NCBI RefSeq assembly: GCF_002994745.2
Contig: NC_037089.1
Location: 79,756,347-79,820,346, forward strand
Direction of reading: 5' to 3'
Source of the DNA: Rosa chinensis
Taxonomy: Eukaryota > Streptophyta > Magnoliopsida > Rosales > Rosaceae
Length of the DNA: 64,000 nt
Below the pieces are notes generated by a model. It saw nothing but the letters and a program-made list of their open reading frames with translations, was not told where the DNA came from and did not search any database. A program made the position numbers and the translations under genes. Within the stretch, counting starts at the first letter, position 1. Every line of letters starts with the position of its first letter. Shown in pieces: positions 32,475 through 44,503 of this stretch.

Positions 32475-35354
32475 TGTGGGTGACTAAAACAAAGGCCCTT
32501 CTCTTTCAGAAACCAAACTCTTCAATGTCCTCAAAAGCATTCAAAGTCAGAGACTCTTCAAGCTCCGAGTCTTATGCCATATATGAACAGGACAATGTGA
32601 TTAACACGTAGGGACGAAACACCTCGGAAGAATAAAAAAGATTAAAGCTTTCTTGATTCTGATGAAAAAGCTGGCACTAAAATAATCACAACCCAGTTCT
32701 CAGATACAAGTCCAACCCCAACCTTGTCACCTTGTATGAAGGCTGCACAAGCTTCACAGATCAATACCCAGAAGGAGAAAAAAAAATAGTAAAACTCAAA
32801 TCTTTGAAACTGAAATCAACCCAAGAATCACTTGGTGTTTTTTTCCTGTAGAAATGTGGATGGAAAAGACAGAGAAGAAGGGTCCTTTAGATTCAGAGAG
32901 AGATTGAAACAGGAAAAAGGCTGGACTCAAGGCCTAAATGTGTCAGCATTTATAAGGAAAAACAAAATGGAAGGAAATTACTCAAATTATAATACTGTAG
33001 AGCATTAACTTACTTGAGGGAATATAGCATCTATAAACAGCAGGGTTTAATGGTAATAGAGCATAAGAAGATGTCAAACAAAAGTTACCTAAAGTTTGGA
33101 TATTAGCAAATTGGATTTTTGGAATTTTAATTAACCAGAATCTGGGTCCAAGTGAAATCCAAATCAGAATCAGGATAATATATTGGAACTTGAAAGCATG
33201 CATTACAAAATAATTTCATAGATGTTCATATTTAACCATAATAGTACTAATTTATGAAAAACAGTACTTTTGTATTTGTATAAGATGAAGATAAAATAGT
33301 ACTAGAGAAATGTGTCAAAAAGGTAATACTAGGTTACCCTTTGGGTGAAAGGTCAGTGCAGTTCTTAATTTGGGTTCTTTTTGTTGAGGTTAGTGACAGG
33401 GACACATAATCAATAATTAATTTTGGTCTAATTTAGTGGTTGCAATGTTTGCATTGTGATTTTATTGCTCAGCATTCCATTATAAATTGAAGGGGAAAGC
33501 CTAGTTTAGTGGTTATAGACTTGTACTGCCTACCCCCAATTGCTGTCCTATCACACCAGCTCAAGTTTTACTTATTATGGAAATTAATTGAGTTTCAGCA
33601 ACACTCATTAATCTAAAGCAACATAAAAAATGGAGGAATTCAAGGTTTTTCTTTGCTTTATTTCCTATTTGGCAAAGGGAAAGATGGTTGCAGATTTGCA
33701 GAGATGCAGTTACAAAAGGGGCGAAGTAGCCGATGCCTTGTTCTTATTTCTTTCGAGTCTGTGATCACTGACTACGTCAGTGTGCTCATGTTTATAGGAT
33801 TCTTGTACATGCAGTTTTGGAGTTTCCAATTGTGACAAATGCCCATTGCCCCGTGATTTTATGAGTCCATTGTTGACAGAACAACTTGAGAGTCTCGGAT
33901 ATCTTGGTCTCTCCAATAAGAAATTGCAATAGAGATAAACAACCATTAAAGTCATCGAGATCAAGGATCTTTTGGCCTGCCAAATGATAGATGCGTCAAT
34001 TGTAGGGTCATTTTGAGAAAATTAGGATGCTCTCACCACGACTTGGAAAGTTGCAAGTAAAAATGGTCCAATTCTTGCAAGTTTGTTCAAATAATCGAAA
34101 TTAACTCGACTACAATGATTATCGCTTTAGTTTTCATATCAGTTGAAAGGGAAATTCAAAACTATAATACTAATATTAAGCTACTACTTTATGTTCATGT
34201 TCATCACTTGTGCCTTGCCAAAAGTTAAGCGGCGCCTCCATATGAGTCTTGAGCAAACAATAATAAACTCCCACCATGGAATTAGCATATTATAAAGGGT
34301 CCTCCTCCCCTTTTCACAAGCACCTATAGTGTAGTCACGGAGTGAGAGGCTGAAAGCTACCCAATACTAGGGTTTAGTCCGTGCTCGTCACATCGTGCTT
34401 ATTGCTTGCTCCGAAATAGTCATGCTCACTCAAGCTATGATGTGGCTATTACATTCTAATCCAAGTCATGGTCTTCTTCATCAAGCATACACAAGTAATT
34501 AGGTAAATTGTCATAGTAATAATTCCCAGAATGTAATTGACATAATATATAATGAAACAAAGAGATGGGCGGTGAGTTTTCAAGTGTAGTGGTCATTTCT
34601 CATTTAAAAAAAGTAGGTGCTTCGCGCGAATAATACTATTGAATGACTAATATCACTTAATTCTATTTTTTTATTAAAAAAAAATGTATATGCTTTATCA
34701 TAGCCATTGCAATCCCATAGCAGACTCTAGCATAGTGTGGAAATGTATATGCTTTATTGAAATCCCATAGAAGACACTAGGATAGTGTTGACTTTACTCT
34801 TCACACAATAAAACATAATGTCAATCTTGTGATAATGTACTTGAGACCATTGTTAGTGATAGCTCAACAAATTTTCTTTTATTTGGAGCTCTGTATTTTG
34901 TGCACTATACATAAAGCAAACAATTCATGTTGGCCAATTGGCCTATTTCCAATCATGTCAAGTATTTTCGATTGACTACCCACCATTTAGTGGTTTTGAA
35001 TTTGAAATAGGAACTTACCAAAACCAGATTAAAGAATTCCCTTATCTTTAAGACTTTCATAACTTGAGGCACCAATAGTTTTCATTAGCTTAGGTTGTGA
35101 TTGTCAATCGTATTCCAAAAATCATCGGTTTCGATTTTGGTTTCAGTTTCAGTTTCACACAAAAAAAAAAAAAAAAAAAAAAAAAGAAGAAGAAGAAAAA
35201 GAGGTCCATAGACAAGTATATGGGTTGATAGAATTTTAAGTGGTAAATTTCGCGGGTCGGGTCTCCAATCAAAATATTTGTACGTGGCATCGCCTTAATG
35301 AGAGTCCTGAGTTTTATTGTGCCCCTCATCACACCGAATACCCCTAACTATTAT
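32475..35354. other. intergenic between divergent genes
   Basis: 32475-33000 is probably 5' UTR and promoter of the minus-strand glycosyltransferase. 34683-34738 and 34742-34788 are two imperfect copies of one 'AATGTATATGCTTTAT...' unit. 35161-35184 is an A tract. No gene seen. Confidence 0.5.
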
Positions 35355-35364
35355 AAACCCTAAA
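35355..35364 (+). promoter_or_regulatory. telo-box upstream of the IMP3 gene
   Basis: AAACCCTAAA, about 200 bases before the ATG at 35567 and followed by a C/T-rich leader. Telo-boxes are usual in promoters of plant translation and ribosome-biogenesis genes. Confidence 0.6.
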
Positions 35365-35566
35365 CCCCTCAATCCGCCGCTTCTCTAATCCTCGAGTTCT
35401 CTTCTCTCCAATTCGCTTTTCTGGTTAGTAAATTTTGTTCATTTCTCACAATTTCTGTTACCCAATTCCAACATTTGCTTAATTTCTAGGTTAATTCCTC
35501 ACAATTTTCATCTTCCCTGTTTCAGTTACCGGGAAATCTTTCCGATTCTAGGGTTTTGGAGCAACC

Positions 35567-37315
35567 ATGAGGAAGCTCAAGTACCATGAGAAGAAGCTGT
35601 TGAAGAAAGTCGACTTCTTGTCATGGAAGAGAGAAGGAGGTCACAGAGAGGCCACGGTTATGCAACGTTACTACGTCACGGGCCGCGACGATTACAAAAA
35701 GTAATTAGCTTTCTCTAATTTACTTGCGTAATTTTCATGGCAGTGTTTTTTTGTTTCGTTGGTCATTTCAATTTTTGAGGAACTATTTTGTTTAATTTGA
35801 TCCCAAATTGAAATTTTGGAACAGGTATTCGAGTGTGTGCAGGACTACTCAGAAGATGGTGAACATGTTGAAACAGATGAACCCGAACGACCCGAGTCGG
35901 ATTGAATTGACTGATAAGCTTTTGGAAAAACTGTGAGTTTGTTTTTTCTGTTGTAATGAGGTTATGTTTCAATGCATGTGTTTATTGAGCACTATACCGG
36001 AAATGTGTTTCTGTTTGGATTATTGTAGAGGGTAATATTGATATCGAAATTGAGGAATTTGACTTAGGTTCAAGTGTTTTCATTTTTGTGCATATAAAGA
36101 GACTTGTTTGGGTTCTAAGTACTGATAACCTAAATAGTACATTAGCTATGCAGCATACTGGTACTTACTGTAGCTATTGTGAAGTTGTAATAGCTTTGGA
36201 TGTTGTTCAGTTCTAATATACAATGTAGAATTGCGGTGGTTCTGATTAGAGTTAGGTTCATATTCATATGCTAGATCACAAACAGCCCAACTTCATGAAT
36301 GTCAATGCAGCATTAACTATGAATCTAATAATATACAATTGTATCCAAGAATCCCTCCATGGGTTACATTGCAGTATTGGTTGTGTAACTAATCATAAGC
36401 TTTGAGGTTTTAAAATCGAGGTCTAAAGTAATTGCTTATAAATCTATATGCAACTGTCTTTTCTAGATATTATGTTGGAATGATATGAATTAAATGTGCA
36501 TTTACACAAAGAAGATAGAAAAGCAATGCTGTGTTACACCTGGACATGGCTAAGGTAATACATCAATAGAATGTAGTGCCAGTAACTATGCTGGCCATTC
36601 TTTAGAGTCAAGCTATTTGTATTACAGTCACTGATGCGAGTCAGTAGTGAGTATAAGTTTAGTAAGAGGATTCAATATTTCCTTGGTTCGTTAAGTAGTG
36701 ATTCATAGTTAAAAGGGTTTCTGTTGATGGCAGGTACAATATTGGTGTGATACCGACCAGGCAGAGCTTGAAAGAGTGTGAAAAATTGTCGGTGTCATCC
36801 TTCTGCAGGTAATCAATTGCTCTTTCACATGGCTTCCCTTCCTTACCTTTGAAGAGAAAATGTCATAGTGATTCTTATGAAACTTTTTTTTTTTCCTTGT
36901 TTATGAAATGAGTGATTCTTATGTAACTTTTCACAACACAAGTTGGTAACAAAACTAAAAAAATAGAAACAGAGTATTATCCTGATGGTTTCCATACAAG
37001 GGGGACAGGCCCATTTTCTTTAAATTTGGAGATAGATCGACTCTCTTGTTAACTTACTGACCGAGTTCTGTGCGTGTATGTAGACGAAGGCTTTCAACTG
37101 TTTTGGTGCGATTGAAGTTTGCTGAGCACCTGAAGGAGGCTGTCACTTATATTGAGCAAGGGCATATCAGAGTGGGTCCAGAGACTGTTACTGACCCGGC
37201 ATTTCTTGTGACAAGGAATATGGAAGACTTCATTACATGGGTGGATTCATCCAAGATCAAGAGAAAGGTTATGCAGTACAATGACAAGCTAGATGATTAT
37301 GATATAATGAACTGA
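35567..37315 (+). CDS. IMP3: U3 small nucleolar ribonucleoprotein protein IMP3
   Basis: Four exons: 35567-35700, 35825-35932, 36734-36808, 37084-37315; 182 residues, the usual IMP3 length. N-terminus [20 protein letters not shown] and '[20 protein letters not shown]' are near-invariant in the family. An S4 RNA-binding domain lies at about residues 107-155 ('[20 protein letters not shown]', '[20 protein letters not shown]'), and the end is 'KLDDYDIMN'. IMP3 joins MPP10 and IMP4 in the U3 snoRNP/SSU processome and helps U3 pair with pre-rRNA in the nucleolus. All junctions GT-AG and in phase. Nothing appears broken. Confidence 0.95.
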
Positions 37316-38448
37316 GGAGATCACTGATAGTGGAAACTTGTGGTTCCCATATGGCCCCCTTTTGTTGGTACACGAAAAGAAAGAAATTCTTATGTACTGT
37401 CACTTTATCCTCGCCTTTTATTGAATGGAGTAACTTTTTTTTTTCTCCTGACATTTGGAGAACTCAAGTGACTATTCGTTTAGTTGCGCCTTTGTGACTT
37501 GATTCAATGATAGATGGGTGATAATTTTTTTTTTGGGTGTGTAGGGCGTGAGCCAATTACATTTAAGTTCACCTGATTTAGGATTGACCCAAGAAAAAAA
37601 AAAAAAAAAAAGCTTATGGAATTTTGAGGCCATCAAAGAAAACACGTTGTATAAATCATACATAAAAAGATGATGAGATTATGAACGGGAAGATTTTCAA
37701 GAAATAAGGGCCATTGACATAATTTTGCAATTTGGAGGTGTCCTGGGGATTGCATGCCTAAATATGTCAACACCATGTTATCTCACCACTAATAAATAAT
37801 AATAAAACGTGATTAGTTAGAGCTTCTTCAAGTGATTGACCTTAAAAATTTAGGCCCGATTTTTTTTTTTATGGTTTTCTCAGGTTTTCGATTTTGAAAA
37901 CTCATTAGAAAAAAACTAGGTCAAAATTTTTGTGGTTCGTCAGTATTAGGATTGCTTAAAAAATCATGATTTGATAGTGAGAATATTTTGGTGAGAAAAT
38001 AAGCACGAGCAATTTTATCAAAAAATCGTGTGCTATAGTCCACAATTTTAGTGAAATATATTCATGATTTTGGACAAAAGAAAAAAATTTCAGATAAAGT
38101 TCTAGGATTGATTGGAATGGCAAACAACATTGTAAGAAGTCTCGCTAAACTAAGTTATAGTAATATTTTTGGAGCCCCAAAATTAGCAATTAATGCCTAA
38201 CAAGTTAAAATGCATAAAAAGCCAGTTACACAATAAAAAGTGCGAACCGAAGAGTCCACAAAAACCCTAGCTATTCGTTTCTTTCATTGTCTTTTAAGCC
38301 GCCATATAACTAAATACTTTTTTTTTTAAGAAGGACCTTATAAATACAAGGAGTGAGCTAACGAAAGCCCTAACCGCCAAAGCCAATAATCTCCACGACC
38401 ACGCGCCGCTGCTGCAAGTGAGTTTAATTAGCCAAATCAGGGATTGAG
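37316..38448. other. IMP3 3' UTR and intergenic
   Basis: T-rich. 37820-38160 has many 'AAAAAATC/TTTTTGTG' stretches, perhaps an old MITE, without clear ends. 'AAAACCCTAGC' at about 38263 and 'TTATAAATACAAGG' at about 38338 look like promoter remnants of the helicase-like locus that follows. Confidence 0.4.
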
Positions 38449-39945
38449 ATGGACGCTGTCGAAAGAGAGGAGGAGGAGGTTAACACCCTTAAGCAGCAGT
38501 TTCGTTTTCTGCCGGACAAGTACAAGGTTTCCTCCGATCATAACTTTAGATGTTATTTACTTTTTAACTGCCTCTACTCATTTTGAATGTTATGCATTCA
38601 TGTGTTGGAAAATAGCTGTCCTTTCGTTTTGACGAGTACATGAACTTAAATTGGCTTTTTAAAGAGGGGATTGAAAATTCTTTATGCTTAACTATCTGCA
38701 GACTGCAGTATTGTTTTCCTGCTTGGATCAGGAAAACTTTAGTATATAGCCTTTACATCTGCAGTTGATTTATTTATTTATTTAGTCTAACTCTATGATT
38801 AACAAATCTAAATAGTCTTTCTGAATTAAGATCCATATAATCGATCGTGACCTGCACTTGGCTTTTTACATGGAGTTCTTGCCAGTAATTTTTTCCCCAT
38901 TTGGTATGATTATATAAATTCACAAGGATTTTGTGCATACAGGATTGCTATCTGGTATATATTCTTACTGAGAAGCGCCAATCTACAGCAATTGTTTTTG
39001 CTCGTTCACCAGATGTATGCAGATTGGCTTTAATGCTTCAATATCTTGGCATAAGGGCTATCCCAATTACTGGACATATGGAAGAGGTATACTACATTTA
39101 GTTAACTGGAAGTTCTTGTGGGTTATATTTTATTCGTACTCTGGAGTTCATCTAACCTAACTTGTATTATTTTTCTGGCAGTCGCAAAGACTTCTTGCCT
39201 CAGGTATGTTCAAAGCTGGACAGTTTAATGTACTTATCTGCACAGATATAGCAATTAGAGATTTGGATATTCCATCAGTCGATATTATTATTAGTTATGA
39301 CATCCCCTCAAATCCTCAGGTTAGTCCGTCTTGCCTTTTTGTTTGCTATTTGTGGCTTCGTAGGCCATTGATATTTTTTGCTTTATATTGTTGATATATT
39401 TCTGTTGAATTGTTGCTCTTTACGCCTCGATATGCAGTACTATGTCTATCGAATAGGACGAACCGCTTGTGACGGACGATCTGGAGTTGCAATCTCTCTA
39501 GTAAATCAGTATGAATTGGAGTGGTATACGAAGATAGAGAAGCTTATCGGTAAGCACAGTTTCCATGTCTGTGTTGTGAGACACAAAAGGAGAGTGTTTA
39601 GAATTCTTACTGTTTGTTTAATGTCCAGGCAAAGAGTTACCTGAATTTCCTGCTCAAGAAGAGGAAGTCCTACAATTTCTTGAACCTGTCAAAGAAGCCA
39701 AAATATTGGCCGAATCAGTACGTAATGTTCATCCCAATTTGGTTTACTTGCTCTTCATTATTAACAATTGGGGTTTCCCAATTACTTAAGTTGATATACA
39801 TTTTAATTTTGTTTTTTATTAGGCTACAAATTATTCGGTGTTTTCATTGTTAGTTGATATGATCTACATTTGATATTTACAGAAAACAAGCGGAAGTGGA
39901 GACAAGAAAGAAAGGATGGTGAAGAGGATATTGAAAAGTAGTCTT

Positions 39946-40143
39946 TGTTGAAGGATGTCGACATAATGTGTGCCTCTTCAAACTAGGGTTTAGTCATTGA
40001 GTTGTAATAGGAGAATGCTCTAGATACCTAGTTATGTTCGGATTCTATTACTTTTTATGTACTCTATAATTTCCTATTTAAAGGGCTCCTATTATCAATT
40101 ATACGCACACAATTCTCTCTGCAATTTTATTTTTCCTATAACA
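39946..40143 (+). repeat. 5' LTR of copia element C
   Basis: 198 bp; TG...CA; 'CCTATTTAAAGGGC' TATA-like stretch at about 40072-40085. A third, reversed copy is the solo LTR at 48677-48887. Confidence 0.92.
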
Positions 40144-40156
40144 CGTTATCAGCACG
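40144..40156 (+). other. putative primer-binding site, element C
   Basis: CGTTATCAGCACG directly after the LTR, as in elements A and B. Confidence 0.6.
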
Positions 40157-40944
40157 ATCCCTAACCCTAGCCTAAAAAAAAAAAAAAAAAACCCTAAACT
40201 GCCGCATCTCTCAACCTTAGCTGCCTACACTGCTGCCGCAAGCCTTGCAGTCCGTGCAACCCTTCTTTCCTGTGCTACAGCTCCTACCGCAAGCACCTAG
40301 CCCGTGCTAGCCATCATCCTCGCTGCTGCCCTGTACGCGCCCCGCGCTCCCTGCCATGCCCGCGCACCCTAGCGACCAGCCTCGAAGCCTCCGCAGCCTG
40401 CTGCTTCCCCGTGCACTTGTTGCTACTGCTTGCGTCCGTGCACACCACCTGCTGCTACTACCGCCAATCGCAGAAGCTGCCACTTATTGCTGCTACCCCA
40501 AAACACTCCTGCTCCAACACGCGCGTGTTCTCATGCCCCAAATCATCACGTAATTTTTTGTCATTAAAGTTGCTGCTTTCTAGCTTGTATTTTAAATTCC
40601 TTTTATTTTCTGCAGAATTTTGAAATGAATGAACATGGTTATGAGTATTTAACAAAGCGGAATTGTGGGGATTCATGCTTAACGAACTAAGAACGTTCGT
40701 AACTAATGAACTAAGAGTGTTCATAATTAAACGAACTAAGAGCGTTCGTAATCAATGAACTAAGAGCGTTCATAATATTCAGACTAAGAGCGTCCACATT
40801 ATGACCATATTAAAACATCATTGTTTGGTCTAATCCAAATATTCTTGGAAATTGATTTCTTGGTAGCATAGCTCGGAAATCTTATTTTAGTTTTCGTGGA
40901 AGTTTAGCTCTGAAACTAATATATCTTCTCTTCTTATGTTCAGG
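40157..40944 (+). other. leader of copia element C, no gene
   Basis: GC-rich 'GCTGC/CCTGC' part (40200-40550), then four to five copies of 'GAACTAAGAGCGTTC(G/A)TAAT' between 40680 and 40800, then the pre-gag sequence shared with element B. Confidence 0.6.
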
Positions 40945-42053
40945 ATGTCAAATGAACCAAGACTCGACTTTCTCATGCTTGACTCAACAGGCTCGGATTA
41001 CCATAGATGGGTAACCGATGTTGAGAACCACCTCACTTCAAAGGGAATATTACCCATAATCCAGGAACCTAACCCGGATCTCGTGTTCACACGAACACCT
41101 ACAAAGCATGCTCAAACAGTTATCTTGATGCAACGTCATATGGACAAAGCACTCAGATTGGAGTATATGTCGATCAAGGATGCAAGAGCGCTAGAAGAGC
41201 GCTTTGGCAATGTCCAAGATTCCTTCCTCCCTGACTTGAAGGTTCAATGGAACAATCTGCGCTTTGCTGACTTTAATTCTGTTGCTGAATATAATTTAGA
41301 AGCTCTTCGCCTACAATCCATGTTAAGATTTTGTGGACAACCTATCACAGAGCAAGAGCTGATGGAGAAAACTCTCTTCACCTTCCCCGTTTTAGCCATT
41401 GTGGTATCAAAGCAATATCGTACCGAGGTCAATGCTGGACGGATCACGAGGTTTCATCAGCTTATCAATGATCTGTAGCTGAGAAACATGATAACATACT
41501 CGTGATGAATTATAATTCAAGGCCCATTGGAACTAAAAGCGTTCATGAGGCGAAATATAATGCACCCAAATGAGGGCGTAAGGAGCGGAACCCTAAGAAT
41601 AAGGGACATGAGGGACGTATGAGTCCATATAACCGCCCTAACCAGGAAGGAAACCACAAGTTTGGTACGGATACACGTGGTGGCAATGCCACATGTGGGA
41701 GAGGGGGTCGTGGTATCCCTGGCCGTGGTGGTGGCGCCATGGCCCTTGGTGGTGGCACCGACCCTCATAGGGAACGCCCACAACGTGCACCTCAATTGAA
41801 GGGAGGCAACCACAATGATATGTGTCATCGATGTGGATCAAATGAGCATTGGTTCAAGCAATATAAGGCAAGCGAGCAACTAGCTGCAAGATACAGGGCA
41901 TACAGGGACCTGAGGGAGCAAGAAGTATACCTTGTAGAAGAAGAAGAAGAAGAAGAAGAAGAAGAAGAAGAAGATGGTGAAGATATCAATCTCACTATAG
42001 AGGACTTCAAAGTTGAAGATGAAGTGCACAAGGATGCCGCAGACTTTGATTAG
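40945..42053 (+). pseudogene. copia gag, element C, broken
   Basis: ATG at 40945 gives about 178 codons of Gag ('GSDYHRWVTDVENHL') to a stop at 41476. The second half continues in another frame (41619-42053): Gly-rich segment, knuckle CHRCGSNEHWFKQYK in which the last Cys of CX2CX4HX4C is Tyr, then about eleven consecutive Glu from a GAA repeat (41938-41972). Confidence 0.85.
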
Positions 42054-42388
42054 AATAGTAATGGCAATATGCCTTAGTCAATAAATGACAATTGTATTAA
42101 CTCTTTCTCATGTGACGCACCCAATCAAATATGATGTCTAGGAAAGTAATGGAGATTAGTGGTACTTAAGAGAGCCTCGCTCCACCAACATCTCTCTCTG
42201 CTTTCCTGGTCATATTTGATTGGAGTTACCAAATGGATAGAGTGACTACAATGTGTCTCAGTTTGATTTTATTTTGGATTAGACTTTGGAAGCTTTGATG
42301 TAATCATTGGATATTTTATTAATAAAATATCATTTTATTATTGAATGTCTTGGACATGTCTTAGTTTCGAACTTTATTATTTTTCAGT

Positions 42389-42718
42389 ATGTTTCCTGGA
42401 GAGTTGGAATGCCTTGTTGATAGTGGCACCACACATACTATATTGCGACATAGACAATTATTTTTATGGATGACGCCTAGTCGATCTTCTGTGACTACGA
42501 TGGCTGGACCATCACAATTGATTCATGGTCTAGGACCAGCTCAATTTATGTTGCCAAATGGCACAAGTATTAATGTCACCGGAGTTCTATATGCTCCTAG
42601 GGCTGGAAGAACCCTGTTGAGCTTTAAAGATATAAGAGCCAATGGTTTTTATGTGGAAACACATTGTGAGAATGGACAAGAGTTCCTTTGCATCACCTTT
42701 AATGACTACGGACATTAA
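42389..42718 (+). pseudogene. copia protease, element C
   Basis: Open 109-codon stretch with the aspartic protease active-site context 'LVDSGTTHTIL' near its start. The frame is closed at 42716 and not joined to gag or integrase. Confidence 0.8.
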
Positions 42719-43213
42719 CGAGTATTAGAGAAACTTATGTGTCACTCTAGTGGGTTGTATGCAACCACTATTCGAGTCATTGAATCCAACCATGTCATGA
42801 GAGATGACTTATGGGATTCTGAAGACTTCAGGTCGTGATATGATGATCCGTGTACTAAAGACTTCACACGGACATCAATTTTTCAAAACAAAAAGAAGTT
42901 AGAACCGAAATTCAGTCCAAGGTAGGGCAGGAGCCGCCTACCCCCTGCGGCCCAAAAGTGGTATTGACGCCACTAATGCCTCCTTGGTTCATTTTCTACT
43001 TCTAAAGTCAATTGTGACTTCGTGGCACAACCAAATTCTTCCTTGGTTGCTTTTAAATCCCATCATTCTTTTTACAAAGCCTGATCTTTAGCAAAAGTAG
43101 GATCGAGACCATCCTATGCAAAGGACACTAAAGAAAATATCTCATTCTTACAAAAAATCCAAGGTGATATTTGTGGACCTATCCAACTAACTTGCGGACC
43201 ATTTAGATATTTT
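42719..43213 (+). other. pre-integrase remnant of copia C
   Basis: Aligns with element B after its CACTA-type insert. No open frame; the HHCC zinc-binding part of integrase is not readable. Confidence 0.5.
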
Positions 43214-43804
43214 ATGGTGTTGGTTGATGCATCGACACGCTGGTCACATGTCATGCTTTTGTCCACAAGAAATGCTGCATTCGCTAAACTCCTAGCACAA
43301 ATCATTAAGTTAAGGGCTCACCACCCTGATCATCTCATTAAGTCAATTCGTCTTGACTATTGCATGTCTATTGGGATTGAGGTTGAATACCCTGTTCCTC
43401 ATGTTCACACCCAAAATGGTCTCGCAGAAGCTACCATTAAAAGACTTCAAATGGTTGCTAGAGCATTGGTTATGCGTACCAATCTCCATGTCTTTGCTTG
43501 GGGCTATGCAATATTGCATGCAGCTGTGCTTATTCGTCTGAGGGCTACTGTCACTCAACCATTTCCTGCGTCCCAGCTTGTTACTGGATATGAGCTTGAC
43601 ATCTCACACTTACGCATATTTGGGTGTGCAGTTTATGTGCCAATTGCGCCACCACAGCGCACCAAAATGGGTCCTCTAAGACGATTCGGCATTTATGTTG
43701 GATATGACTCTCCAACCATTATCCGCTACTTAGAACCCTTGACAGGCGATCAATTGACCGCTAGATTTGCGGATTGTCACTTTGATGAGACAGTCTTCCC
43801 GTAG
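43214..43804 (+). pseudogene. copia integrase core, element C
   Basis: 196 open codons starting at the first catalytic Asp ('VLVDASTRWSHV'). The second Asp context reads 'IRLDYCMSIGIEVEYP', so the usual dozen residues after Asp (NxGEFxS...) are missing in frame. The Glu is in 'TQNGLAEATIKRL'. Catalytic geometry is likely lost. Confidence 0.8.
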
Positions 43805-43849
43805 TTAGGGGGAGATAAGAACAATAATGTTTAACAAGATTGACAGGAA

Positions 43850-44335
43850 TTGTCGTTGTCTGTCCCCACTTTGTCTCATCTTGATCCTCTAACCGCACAG
43901 TCCGAAATTAAGGTGCGGAGAATTCTTGATCTTCATAACATAGCAGACTCTATGCCTGATGCGTTTTCTAATATCGCTAAAGTGACAAGATCACATATAC
44001 CTGCTGCAAACGTGTCTGCAAGGATTGATGTCCCTAAAAATTATGGACATGGCGCCACCCCTAGGGGTATTGGGCATGGCGCCGCCACCACTAATGGTGA
44101 TGGCAATGTGGCTCAGGCCGGGCTCCCAGCAAGGAAGCGTGGGAGGCCCAAATGTTCGATGGATTCTCGCCTGAGAAAGAAAACGAGTTTGACACAAAAA
44201 GATCCATTAATCATCGACTTAAATATCCCGTCTCATGAAGATATTCCGGATTATGGTTATGTTCAAGAGACATCATTGGGGGACGCTCCAATGTTAGAAC
44301 CAATTCCAGAGAATAGGGAGATCTCCATGAATTAA
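43850..44335 (+). pseudogene. copia integrase-RT linker, element C
   Basis: 161 open codons, hydrophilic, with 'PARKRGRPK', an AT-hook-like basic motif often found in this linker of plant copia polyproteins. Confidence 0.6.
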
Positions 44336-44503
44336 ACTAGTGTACATGAGACGTTGAATAGAGATTCTATTATCCTTGATGATGTGTTTGCATATTCTAT
44401 TGCTCAAAGAATTATAGAACACGATAATATCGAACCTCGCTCCGTTGAAGAATGTCAAGGAAGAGCAGATTCGCCTAAATGAAAATATGCGATCTAGGTT
44501 GAA

